NCBI GenBank assembly: GCA_964017235.1
Contig: OZ024936.1
Coordinates: forward strand, 16,592,496-16,656,495
DNA length: 64,000 bases
Direction of reading: 5' to 3'
DNA from: Sabellastarte sp. h YS-2021
Taxonomy: Eukaryota > Annelida > Polychaeta > Sabellida > Sabellidae
How positions within the stretch are numbered: position 1 is the first letter of the stretch; each line of letters opens with the position of its first letter. The translations under genes and the position numbers were made by a program. The notes under the pieces are model-generated. The model was given only the letters and a program-made list of their open reading frames with translations, had not been told where the DNA came from and did no database searches. Positions 22,519 through 35,300 of this stretch are shown here, in pieces.

Positions 22519-23051
22519 TAGGGCTGCAAGTGAGCCCAAAAATGCGCCTCGATTCGAAGAATCGACTCAGACTCGCTTGATTATCGCCAACGAAAAGAAC
22601 TGCTTCATATTTTGACATATCATGCCTTACTAAAATGGTTACAAACCACACAACAGGGAAGAATTTTGATAATTTATTGAATTTTGGGAAAAAGACGCAT
22701 TTTTGGGAAAAAGACGCATTTATAATGCAAAATATAAGAAATTTTAACCATCTTTATATTGCGAGATTTGAGGCGTCTTTGAAATATGTTACAAAAAAAT
22801 GCCGTCTTATAAAATATTGTTACACAAAGAATTAAAGTTTGCAAATACTTAAAATATAAAATACTGAAAAGGAAACGCCTTATATTGTAAAAAATATAAA
22901 TATATTCATATATTTAAAGAAAAAATAGAACTTTGTAGTAGATTTTACGTCTATGTTCAGTTGTTTTCGAAGACCCGGTTCACTTTTCTTGCCTCGAGTA
23001 TAGAACTGAATTGTTTCGTTTCTGAGTAACCAAATAATCGTTGCAGCCCTG
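22519..23051. mobile_element. hAT-type MITE, 533 bp
   Basis: Ends TAGGGCTGCA and TGCAGCCCTG are hAT-like inverted repeats. The 8-bp duplication ATTACTTT is perfect (22511-22518 and 23052-23059). The interior is AT-rich and non-coding. It lies about 190 bp beyond the ADHFE1 stop codon. Confidence 0.85.
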
Positions 23052-23241
23052 ATTACTTTGTGTCACAATTCTTGCATAGATTCAAGAATTTTGAAGTCTG
23101 TGTAACGTTACCACTAATAACGAATTCTGTTTTAGGTATTCCATTGCCTTGCTTCTGCAAAGTGTTTCTCTCCAAAAATAACTCGGTGTCAAAAGGGTAC
23201 GGTTGTGAAAAGAATCCTGCAGGTCCTCCACCTTATCTTGG

Positions 23242-23328
23242 TCAGTTGTAGGCTGTCATTGAGTTCTCAAACAGTACAGCCAAGTCCTCCTCAGTCTGAG
23301 GCCTGGGGGCCAACTTGGTGACACGGTG
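23242..23328 (-). CDS. ADHFE1: ADHFE1 exon l (terminal)
   Basis: 87 bp encoding [20 protein letters not shown], then ENSMTAYN and TGA. Acceptor TTGTTTTAG. It matches the conserved C-terminus of the family (RVTKLAP.PQ.EEDL). No clear AATAAA was found in the 190 bp before the hAT MITE. Confidence 0.93.
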   Translation of the reverse strand, partial: HRVTKLAPRPQTEEDLAVLFENSMTAYN

Positions 23329-26300
23329 CTAAAACAAAAACAACATGAAAAACAGATCATTTCTAATTTGTTCATACTTTTAACATACTACCAGGGCAGG
23401 GTCAGTAACACCGGTATCTCGGTATCGAGACCAATTCACTTGAATACCGTGACAACACTTTACAACAGTATTTTAAATGTAAGTGTATAATATTGTCAGA
23501 AAACGTAAAATATTAAAAACCAACCTCAAATGTGAAGAAGTTATAAACTTTTATTTCATGGTTTTGTATATTTTAGCACTTTTATAGTGACTTCTTTCAG
23601 AAACACTGCAATGTTTTGTTTTTACGAATTCTACTTCCTGTAATGGGCCTATTCAGTTGGGGATATGCTAGAATGCGATTTTTTTTCAGCATCCCAGATT
23701 CGGAATGGTTTCACACTATCAGGATACTGAAATGGGAAATCTGCTACCGACTCTGCCCTATCATCTACAGTAGTCGTGTTCACATTATTATCCACCCACT
23801 CCCACAACACATAAAATATGCCAAAACACATACCCTTTCCAACAAAATGCAATATCCAGAGTGTCTCAGGGAGAGATGGATCACTCACTTTTGGGCAGTT
23901 CATGTTACATAATTCAATGACCAGTTAGACAGAGTATGATGACTCACCTGAGACAGACCTACGAACGCTGCGGACAGTTTAGTGACTTACTACAGATAGT
24001 GTACCCTTGATCACTGTAATAAGTTTTGATAAGTGAGTCGATTCGGTGTATATTTCATTTAAGTAATAGGAACACTCGGTAAGCACTTCTCCACATACTT
24101 GAAAGTATACTTCTAGCAATACAGTCACTTACCTGTGGCAATGTACCTTTGACCAGGGCTGGGATGTGTTCTGATGTAAAACCCAGAGCTTTCAGTCCGT
24201 CCTCAATATGCAGGTCATACATGTATTGTCTGACGACATCAGCCAGAATCTTCCCAGCATCTGCCTGCTTGGCATTACTGATATCAGCTCCTGAATCAAA
24301 GTCACAAGTTTTAGGTCCCTTTGAACAGCTTAAAGTCACATCAGGATTCTTATCAACAACACAACTCCCCCCCCCACCCCTCCTAATGCTCCCACAAGCC
24401 AACTCAGACAGTGACAACTCGAGTTTCATGAATCACTGCCTCAAATAGGAATCAAGTCAATAACAATATTTTAAAACAACAAACCCTAAACATGCATACA
24501 CTACTATGCGTCCTTTCATTATAAAATCTATACATTAAAAAACATTTTCCAACAAAACTCGTCATATGTACTTGCTAAATGATGACTAATCAAAACAGAC
24601 GTTTGACTGGAAGTTTTACCAGATAAGGCAACAATAATATTTTATGATGTTACATATTTCATGGGAAAAGTCGTAAAAGAGTAAACTTGAATGAAAACAT
24701 TTTACAAGAAAGTCAAAGTGTGCTTTTATTAGGGGTGTGACGAGTACAAATAATTCGGGTCGATTACTCGCGGACAAAATATCGACTCAACATCGAGCCC
24801 TCGCGAAGTTTAGTATCCACTGTTACTGGCCGTCTCCGCTCCATGCGCCGTTTCAGCTCCCGGCGCACTCAATATGTGCGGCGTTTCAACACTTTTTTCT
24901 TGGTGATAAAATGGTGTGGCTGTTTCAACACCAATCCATATATGCTCAAATTATAACATTTAGAGGTCATTTGAAGGCAAATGGCACGTAACAAAATGCT
25001 TTTCATGCAAGGCAGGTTTATTTCTCAAAAAAAAAATCACTCAATATAACATCCATTTATTTAAACAGCAATACAGTAAAAGCACTACAAGCACAAAAGG
25101 TAAAACACAAAGACACTTAAAACTGAACATACACACAGCACATTTTACATTTTTTTACATTTTTCACAGTTCCATTTATCTACACCTGCATATCTCACAC
25201 AGTTACAGTGGAACCATAGCTGGCAACCGTCACACATCACCATCTCTGATCCATCTTCTTGCATGCGACTATTGGATTCTGTGGAACTGTGTACTTCCTT
25301 CAGGATGTTTTTCAGTGCAACAATTCTGTCAGAGCAAGCAGCCTGGTCAGCACACTCGACTGGACTGTCAACATCTTCTGGCAGAGTGGGTTCAGCCTGG
25401 TCAGCACACTCAGCTGGACTGTCCACATCTTCTGGCAGAGGAGTTTCAGCCTGGTCAGCACACTCAGCTGGACTGGCCACATCTTCTGGCAGAGGGGGTT
25501 CAGCCTGGTAAGCACACTCAGGTGGACTGTCCACATCTTCTGGCAGAGGGGGTTCAGCCTAAGTCAGCACACTCAGTTGGACTGTCCACACCTTCTGGCT
25601 GAGGGGGTTCAGCCTGGTCAGCACACTCAGCTGGACTGTCCACATCTTCTGGCAGAGGGGGTTCAGCATGGTCAGCACACTCAGCTGGACTGTCCACATC
25701 TTCTGGCAGAGGGGGTTCAGCATGGTCAGCACACTCAGCTGGACTGTCCACATCTTCTGGCAGAGGGGGTTCAGCATGGTTATCACACTCAGCTGGAGGG
25801 TCATTCTTTTCAACACTTTCGCCATCATCTTCAACAAGACAGTCAGTTACCTCTTCTTCCTGGAGAACCCCAACCCGTGCACCAGGAAATATGTTGCCAA
25901 GTGGCATCTGGCCAAATACTGCTTCGAAGGGGGACTTCTTAGTTGTCTTACTCATCTGGGAATTTAGGGCAAACATAACCCTTGGCAGCCAGGAACTCCA
26001 TGGATAGCCAGAGCTGTTCTTCTCTGGCATTTCACCCTCTGCTATTTCGTCAATCATCTGTGTCACTGTACTGTAGCCACCCAGGGACGCTAGCTTGCCA
26101 ATTTTACCCTGGATTGTTCTGTTGCCTCTTTCCACACACCCCTGAGATTGTGAATGTCGTGGGTGGCCATTCACGAAAATGGTATCTCCTCCCCACTGCT
26201 CAAACAAAGATTTCAAGAGTTTGTTTCACAAATTCTCTGTCATTGTCCGAATGGAAAATTTTGGGAAGGCCAAGGTAAGCCAACACCTTTTCCTGTAGAG

Positions 26301-29300
26301 AGGCAGCCACTTCAGACGCCGACTTAGTCTTCAGAGGATAGAGCACGTGGAACTGTGTGAAGTGGTCAACTACATGGCAGATGTAGTTGTATTCACCATC
26401 TGGTGCCTGTCTTAAGTCAATTAGATCAACTTGGAAGCGGCTCAGGAATTCTTTTTCAATGATTGGCTTCAGAGGAGGTTGGGTTGTCTGGTGGCTGGCC
26501 AGCTGACAGGTGCGACATTCCTTCACATGGAACCGGATATAGCTCCTGGGCACTCCATAGTAGTCAAGCTTGATATGGGCCTCTACCTTTCTTGTTCCGG
26601 AATGCAACTGCTCATTGCTGGTGAGGGCTGCTTGGACAACATCAAACATGATGTCTGTAGAAACAACCCTCAAAAGCACCTCCTTCTGGCCATTCTTCTG
26701 GGACACTGCCAATACATCCTTCAGGCCCAAGTCTGGAAGAGTGATGAGTCTGTAGCCACGCTGTTTTACTTGTCTCTTCAGGTTCTTATCCTCCAGATCT
26801 CCCTTCAGAAGTTTCACCAGCCTGTCATACTTTTCTCTGTTAATCACTTTTGATGTTTGAGTAGCCTCATAAGTCTTTATAAGTTCTAAACACTTGTCTT
26901 TGAACACCTCCATAATCACAAAAATACTAATATACAAAATCACAAAAAAATCACAAGTCACAAAAGCAGTTTTCTATCTCAGATATGTATGTGTAGAAAT
27001 AAAATACTAATCACCAATCAAATCACAAAAGCAAAAAACCTATCAAATCAAATCACAAAAGCAAAAAACCTATCTCAGATATGTATGTGTATTTACCATA
27101 TCATAACTTGAAGTGTAATGATAAGCTAGTGTTTGTAAGCCCCCTATATATTCATCCCATCTACCTACTCTGGCCTGTATAAAAACAAAAAGGGATTAAT
27201 GGCCTGAGTATAAATCAAGGGACAAGATCAATCACCTGAGCATAAATCAATCAGGCAGTAAGCCTTTGATGCTAAATGCAGTCAAGATATTCACAGAGTT
27301 CTGAGCACAGATCAATCGCCTGAGCACAGATCAATGAAGCAGTGTGCTTTTGATGTTAAGTGCAATTAAGACATTCACAGATTTTCTTGAACATAGATCA
27401 ATCACCTGAGCACAAATCAATGAACTCCTTTGCCACTGATATAAAATGCAATCAATGTAATGACAGAATTCCTTGAGTACAGATCAATCACCTGAGCACA
27501 GTTCAAACACTGATTTAAAAATGTTCTCACAATATGAATTAAGTGGCTATTTTATTAAGGATAATAATGACGTGAGTTATATATATATGAAAAAAGTTTA
27601 CAGATAAAGGTAATAAATGTGTATTAAAACATTCCAAAAGAATAATTGATGAAGTTGAGACAAATTAACTGTGGTGTTGAAATGGTGCAGTGAGCCGTTT
27701 CGACCCGGCGCTGGTGTCCAAACGGCCCGATACATACACCATTACAGGAAACAACATCCAATATGGTGGCTCCCGTAAACGACAAAAATATAAAGATAAA
27801 AGCTTTGAATCGCTTGAATTAGCTGATGTCACCATATAATATATTTAATATTATGTTAAAAATGGTGGATTATGCGATTTAATGCCAACAAGGTATGTTA
27901 TTTATTTCTTATTTCCTCAAAAACGTAACCGCTTCAATAGGTTGTTATATGCACACGAGTAGTCTACCCTTAAAATTAGGATCGAATTTTCGTGAAATTT
28001 GCCTCACTCAGCGAGTGTCGACTGCTCGGTCGCACCCCTAGCTTTTTATTGCATGTTTGTGTACAAGTAAGTAGTGCATTTGTGTCTTATTTTGCAATTA
28101 TTGCATGCATGCTTTAAATGAACACAAGTTGAGAGAATCACATTCACAAGTTGACCAAAAATGATACAAAACTCAAGATGGTGAGTTTCAATGGGGAACA
28201 CTAACTGCAACCCCCCCCCCCCCCCCCCCCCCCCAACCCCTCCTAAGAAATCGACACAGGCTGCCTATTGAACACCACCTCATTTTTAAAACAGCTACAC
28301 TGGTGTACAATAGCACACGTGTTTGTATCATTATCCATTGCCCAAAACACATATTAGTATGTGTAAACAGCCACCCTTTTCAAACAAAATGCAGAATCCA
28401 AATTGTTTAAGGAATTTATATACATATAATTTTACTTTTATATATAACCATGTTGGATTTCGAAGAAGTTACAAGAATTTTGATTCGCTGAGAATAATTG
28501 TGTCAGGCATAATGCATTTGATTGGTAGTCCATTCTTGAAGTTAATTTATTTACTTTTTAAAGACAGATACTTGGATTTCAGACAGGCATTATCGCCCTT
28601 GCTCACGCAAATACACACCCCCTACTCTATATTTTTCTCAATGTATTACCCAGGGGGCGTTACTGCAGTTGATTTGGGTACTAATATAATGGCATAGAGG
28701 TTTCTTTCCAGGGAAATAATGTAAGTACAATTAACACAGTCAGTCCACACTTATTTCATATTTCTACAAGAAAGTTTCTGAAGTTAGATTGTTTTTGAAA
28801 AGACAACTGCAAGACACTTGTCTGTAAACATACCCAGTATTTCTGCACCTTCTAAGTGCCGGTCAGGACACATTGGGTGTGTGAAGTTAAACACTGCGGG
28901 GGCCGTGAGGACCACACTGAGACCATGCGGCTGAATTACAGAAAAGACCAGCATAAACGACTGAAACATGCAATATCATATTTGTCCACTGGATCTGGGT
29001 GAATGGTAATTTTTTTTCCAGAAAATATTTGATATACAGTACCGGTTATTGACCGAGGATCAAGAAGAGTGGTTCACCATATTATTGTACTGTAATGTTT
29101 AGCATTTTAATTCTGTTATACCATATCATTAAGTAAATTAACAGCACTATATTCCTTTGGTTAGCCGGCGCAATTTCATGGATAACAGAAATGATTTTAG
29201 TACTTGTACTAAAATATAACTCTTGTTACAGTTTGGTGTTTTATATAATGGATCATCCATCCTTCCATTTGAACAGGTAGAAAAAAAGTTAGTGAGCTGA

Positions 29301-32300
29301 TCTAAGTGATTTTTACCATAACTTACTTCACGTGAACAGATCCCCAAAAAAGCATCCTCAAACAATCTCAAAACCTATTTGCTCAGACTAGCCTTTAAAG
29401 TTACACTTTGACTTCTGGCCTACAGATGTCCTTCCTATTACAACCCATTTGTGTCACTAGATTTATCCATGTTCTTACCCAGTGACTTAAACTAGGCACC
29501 ATAACTATGTTTACAGTAACAATATACTTAAACTCCACACAAACTTATCTGTCAGCCAGCTGGCACTGACTAAGTATGAAGGCCCAGTGCAATGTCCTCT
29601 ACAAAATGGCATCCATGCATAAAAAAAACATTTTACCTTTGTCTGGCAATGTTTCAGTAAAATATGATAAATTGGAATTCATCCACTATAATATTAGAAG
29701 AGACAATATTATTCATGATAATACAATGAGAGTTTCATCTACTTAAAACTGTTAGCATACAGTTCAGCCATGAAAGTAGCTGTGGTGCACTAAGTACTTA
29801 GCTATTACTCAATCAATCAGTAACTTTATAGGGAATTTATTTATTTGGGGTTTTACGTCGCTTTCAACACTGTACAGGTCATATCACGATGGGTAGTTGG
29901 AATGGCAGAGGAAACCAGTACATAGAGTTCGCTACGGTTCTGTACTCTAAACTGCCGACCAACGGCAAGCAACTACCAGCTTTCCCACTTGAGGCCGTGC
30001 CGGGAATCGAACCCCGGCCTCAGAGGTGGGAGGCGAGAGTGTTACCACTCTGCCACCGTGGCCCCAACTTTATAGTGAAGCATTTGGAAGTGATGCAGTT
30101 GGGGAAGACTGGTTATAGGACTCAGTACTCACAAAAAACATTATCAAGTTGAGCCAAATATTAAAAGTTTACAGAAAATGGCTCAGCTAATCTTTGGCTT
30201 AAATCAGTATTCACAAAGTTAAACTACTTTTTAGATTAAGTGTTGAAGATTTCATCATGTTCAATCCAAAATTTAATCCATTTTGATGGGTGTGCTTTAC
30301 AGGATAATATAAAATTGAGTGAATGAGCTGAACACATACCAACCCTAGTACTAGCCCAATTTTGGATTAACCTCAGCCAATTTGTCACTGACCTTTCGCT
30401 AATTCTGTTTTTAAGCGTGAGCTCTAGGACGCTCGCACTTATAGAGATCACTTTTTGCCGTTTTTTTTTTTCCTTTTTTTTTTTCTCCGGACTTTCATGA
30501 ATTGTGGCGCAGCATGATGAGCATCTGTCTTTATCAAAAGTTAAGCAGCAATGGGCTACGTTAGTACTTGGATGGGTGACCACCTCAGTGCACTACTCGT
30601 GCCTCTGATGGCTCTGCAGCTCACACTAGTAGATTAAAACCCCCTTTTGGCCTTGTTTAATATGACCCCCCCAAGACCTGTATCGGATAAAACCTAGGGT
30701 CTCTACCTACCACCAGTTCTTTGTCCTGATCATAATCTTTGGATTTGTAGCCGAGGCCCTTCACCTGACCAGATACAGGATAGGACATCCCATGACTGGA
30801 AAACAATACTTCAAGATACAGACTCATTTTAAGTAGATCCATATTGGCATGATATTTTTGTAACGTCTTCAGACAAACTACAGCAAATGTGCTATTTTGT
30901 CACTTTATTGAAAATTTTAGCAGAAATGTTAAATTTTTCTCAGACGAGTTGCGAGTAAATAAATGCTAGTAAAAAACTTTTGCTTTTTATTTTTTGCTGA
31001 TTTCAAAGTTATGGTCCAACACAAAAGGAAAGGCAGATTTCTGGCTTACTGTTCACACCTCTATTAATTTTCTATTAGGTATTTAGCTTAAATCTACTGA
31101 TTAATATAGTTATAAATAGGGACATCACGACTCCAAAATAATATTTCATGTTGGCTATTGGCCAAGTACTATTTGTGTCGACACAAAATAACCGTCGAAT
31201 ATTTAAAACTACCCAAAAACTAAGTTTCAAATTGTAAAAAGTGGTGAAAAGACAAATATGTGAAATAACATGAAAATACATGTCCATCATCTGTAAAATT
31301 CAATAAATTTGCCATTTCCCTGCAACTTCTGATGCATTTTTCTTATACCGGAAGTGGGCGATATAAGAGGTACATGGTACTTCTGGTTTGTATAAACAGT
31401 GGCTGTTGTTGGATCTGAACTTATTTTATCTAAAAATATGGACATATTTAACAGATTCAGACCTTCTGCCATCTTTAACTACACTGAACGATTATTCATA
31501 CTTTTGAAACCGGTAAATAGCATTATTCTAACCGTTGTTGATAAGACGGGCTAGTCGTGACGACCCTAGTTTTAAATACGATCTTTACTCACCACAGATG
31601 CACACCAGCATTCCCAAACCCGATCCCAGCAAACACACTGGCTAGATGCATCTCAGACCGTGCCTCAAAGTCATCTGGGTTTTCTACTGCCCTGAAATAA
31701 AAAAACTGAGTAAAACATTCCTATTGACCTTGAAAATTAGGGTTGTGACGGGTGCTGAAAAACGGTATCGAGTACTCGCCCTCTGACAACCAGCCTGAAT
31801 TCGAGTAACTTTAGTACCTACCATTAGAAGTCTTCTGTAAAGAAATAGTCAGTTCCGGAAACGAAACTTTTGAAGAAAAACGTCTTCTATTTGACCATAT
31901 ATTATAGAATATGGAGTGAATTGTATGTTTTCAAGCGAAAATAACAACTTTAATTGATATTATGTGACAGAAATGCTGAAATGTAGCATATTTTCACAAG
32001 AGTTTGATTACGTGGGCGATAATACAATACCTCGCGAGTAACCGAGTTTTTAAAATGGACTCGAGTACAAGCCAAGACCGCCTCGTACACCGAGGCTCGA
32101 GTACTTGTTCATAGCCCTATTCAAAATGAATGCAAAATATCAACAGACTTACACTGATTGTGTATAACTAACCATGAAACCTATTTGAAAGGTTAAAGTA
32201 CAACAAATATTTGAGTTACTTTCTGATCAACCTCAGGATCTTGACTATCAAGTATTTTCTGGTTAGATATAAGAATTTTGGTTGAAGTCTTCCATTTTTA

Positions 32301-35300
32301 AGTACTTGTTGATTATCTTGAGGTTCTTATGTTGTTAAGTACTTTCTGATCATAAGTGCTATGATGATGTTTGCAGATGTTCGACAGTTCACTTGTGGAT
32401 TGGCTGAAAACTAAGTTTGGCTCAAACATCTGAAATTTGGACACTTAAAAATCACCACCATAACAAGAGAGGCTATTCTTTGCCCACCCATAAAATATAA
32501 TTTTTTTTTAGAGATTATGGTGAAAATTTCCCAAAATGTCTATGAATTTAATGCTTTTGCCATATTTTCAACAAAGTGGCAAAATCTTACATTAGATTTC
32601 TGTATTTTAACTGGTTTTGAAAATATGGTTTCAATGATAAAACTTCAGCAATGTTCATTAGGTAGTATAGATACAAAACAAAGATTCCAATTTCCTAGCA
32701 CTACTGATCATGGGTCTCATTGCATTGGAGTCTGCCATTTTGAAGTACTTTCTGATCATTCTGAAGGCCTTTCCTTCAGCAGTACTGGATGAATTTACCT
32801 CTCTGAAGTACTTTCTGATCACTATTAAGAACTTCAGGTACTTTCTGATCATAGTGACTTTGGCTTTTGAAGTACCTTCTGATGATCTTTATGGTCTTAC
32901 CTCTTAAAGTACTTTCTGATCACCCTCAGCGCGTGTTTGGACCACACGTCACTGATGGGGTTTGAGCCCTGATAAGCCGGTCTGTTTTTTGGGTTGTCTG
33001 GACGGGGAACACGATCCTGGTATGGAATGGCAGTGAAGGATTCCAGGGCATGGCTAAATGGGATGCAGAATATAATGGCGAATTAATACTGCTAAATCGT
33101 TTTTGTTATCCAAATATATTAATTCAAGAACACATGTCTACCCAACTTTATTATATTCTGCTGTTTGAGAAAGGTTTCATAATATTCTTGTTTGTGTAAA
33201 ACAAGGATTAAAATGTGATTCCAGTGTTAATATCAGACTTCAATTTGAATTTTGTAATACTATTAAACAGAGGATACAGTGAAAGAATTGATATTACAAG
33301 ACAGTATATAACTTCTGTATTCTTCAAACAATATTGACAGAAATTACATGCTAGACACAGGTTAGCCTGGAAACAATATTTATCTGTAATTTTTTTGCAA
33401 CAGGACATCAAAGACGTATACTCCATTTTTTTAAGATTTATGATACCAGAATTTTCAACATCTGAACATTTGGAGCCTGAATATTATTTGAGGGTAGAGA
33501 GACACTTTGATAGTTTTTTTTTAGGGATTCTTTTAACAAAGATATAAGTTACTGAGGGTTTTGATTATATATACTGGCTACACATATTTCATTTTTTACA
33601 GCTTTTAAAATTAGTTGGGAGTTTAATAAATTTGGATCGCCTACATTCCCAATAGATTTATATGTGCTATGATATCATAATTATGATACTGTCATCCTGT
33701 TACCTTACTTTACAGTGCCTTATGACAATATCACAATTAGTGACAATATCACTGTAAATGCACGAGTTTCTCACCACAAGACATCAAATCCACTGAAGGC
33801 ACACACTCTGTTGGGCATGGTCATCACATTGAGTGGGTCAATGATTCCCAGTGATGGACGGATGGATCGATTCGCTATACCTGGTAAACATACACATGAC
33901 AGACTTAAAAAGAGCTCAATGTCCATTCATGGGCCCTGTGTCAGCTAACACAAGTTTAAATATTATTATTACAGCAAGTGCCACATAATTACCTCCACCA
34001 GGAGGTTATATTTTGGGTGTGTTTGTTTATCTGTCTGTGTTCCAAGAAATATTTAGCAGATCATCATGAAATGTTTTATGTGGATAGGGCCTAGCTAAAG
34101 GAAGAAGTGTTTACATTTCGGGAAAAATCTTGGTCATATTCGGCATATAAAATAATCACGAATTTTCTGAAATACACCCTGGTAAAGTTCTGCACTCTAC
34201 GAGTGCTTTAGATAAGCCAAACCGTAAAACTCACAAGTTTGAAAAGTTAAGAAATACTTATCCTGTCGAAGTCAGACTTTCACAGATTATACTATAACAT
34301 TAATAATTATTACAAAAACTGGCTAAATAAAAACATCCAACAATACGTATATACTGAGATATGAAAGAAAATTGAAGTAAAATATCAAACGCTTCCAAAT
34401 CACGCGGCCAACGAGAAAAAGGAGGAAGAGTTGTGAAGAGTTCAACCTGAGGCTACCGCCAACTATAAATGTCTAATTTTCTTAGGACGTTGGCCGGATG
34501 CCTGCGGCCATCCGAGATCAGCATTCATTTCCATATGGTAAGCTATTGTAACGCAATAAAAATAAGGGTTTACAGGGGATTTCACCGTCATACAGATGAT
34601 ATGCAAAAAAAAAACTCAACGGCCAGTTGGGTTTCTTCATTCTTACAGATAACACATATCTGTCACTTAAAAAGAGAAATTTTCATGAGATTTTGGTTCT
34701 GAAAAGATGACTTTACCCAATAAAACCATGTAATTGATGTCTACAAGTTAAAATAAAGAGCGAAATCACTAAGCATACATTTGGTAATGGTATTATTTGA
34801 ATTTTCGAATGTTCTGTCCCGTGTACCCTACTCATAAATTAAGCTCTATCTGGGCTGGTTTCTTCTCAAGAAAATGCATATGTAGTCTTCCACTGCTCGC
34901 ATATATGAGAAAAATCATCACAAAATATCTAAATTTTACATACATTTTAGCACCTTGGAGAATTAGAGCTCTATACCTCTTCCACCTGCAACTAAGACTT
35001 TAGCAGAGAAAGATGCTAAGAATTTTTTTTGGTTTTTCAAGTTTGTGTCTTAAAATAAAAGCTTCAAGAAAGATATGGCAACAGTATAGTAACACAGGGA
35101 AAGTTTATTGTAACTTAAAAAGAATTTTTTTAAAAACAGTGCCTCACATTTCTACCTGTTTTTGCCTGTAGAGGTTCATAATCAAAGATGGAGGTTCCTG
35201 TGGTCTCACTTCCCGTACCTGCAGTGGTGGGCACTAAAACACACAATTACCCAAGTTCTGACAATAAAAAGCAGTACCTGCAGTGGTGGGCACTAAAACA

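Larger units (their letters stand above)
24821..27734 (-). mobile_element. Ginger/GIN-like DNA transposon, TGT...ACA ends
   Basis: Comparison with the empty hAT MITE at 10.7 kb defines the insert. It starts TGTTACTGGCCGT and ends ACGGCCCGATACA, imperfect terminal repeats (10 of 13 bases) that continue with gaps for about 70 bp to TTTCAACAC on both sides. TCCAC (24816-24820) and TACAC (27735-27739) are a 5-bp target duplication with one mismatch; the empty site reads TCCAC. The element encodes one integrase on the minus strand. TGT/ACA ends plus a retroviral-type integrase and a 4-6 bp duplication fit the Ginger class. No reverse transcriptase or LTR is present. Confidence 0.65.
24730..28040. 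mobile_element. hAT-type element carrying a nested integrase transposon
   Basis: Left 91 bp (24730-24820) and right about 300 bp (27735-28040) match the MITE at 10714-11104 end to end, starting TAGGGGTGTGACGAG and ending CTCGGTCGCACCCCTA. Flanks GCTTTTAT (24722-24729) and GCTTTTTAT (28041-28049) are the 8-bp duplication with one extra T. The 2.9 kb between the two parts is foreign and has its own terminal repeats. The whole lies in ADHFE1 intron j-k. Confidence 0.8.
28931..30710 (-). other. ADHFE1 intron i-j
   Basis: Contains a SINE (29835-30065) and a 5S-derived repeat (30510-30660). The rest is AT-rich and non-coding. Confidence 0.6.

Noticed and set aside
25259..25942. 227-codon plus-strand open frame and several others across the integrase repeat
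   Set aside because: They are by-products of a 54-bp repeat unit with few stops; the integrase frame on the minus strand has domain support.
30510..30660. Functional 5S rRNA gene
   Set aside because: Only the middle of 5S is conserved; the 3' part is replaced by a tail shared with another copy.
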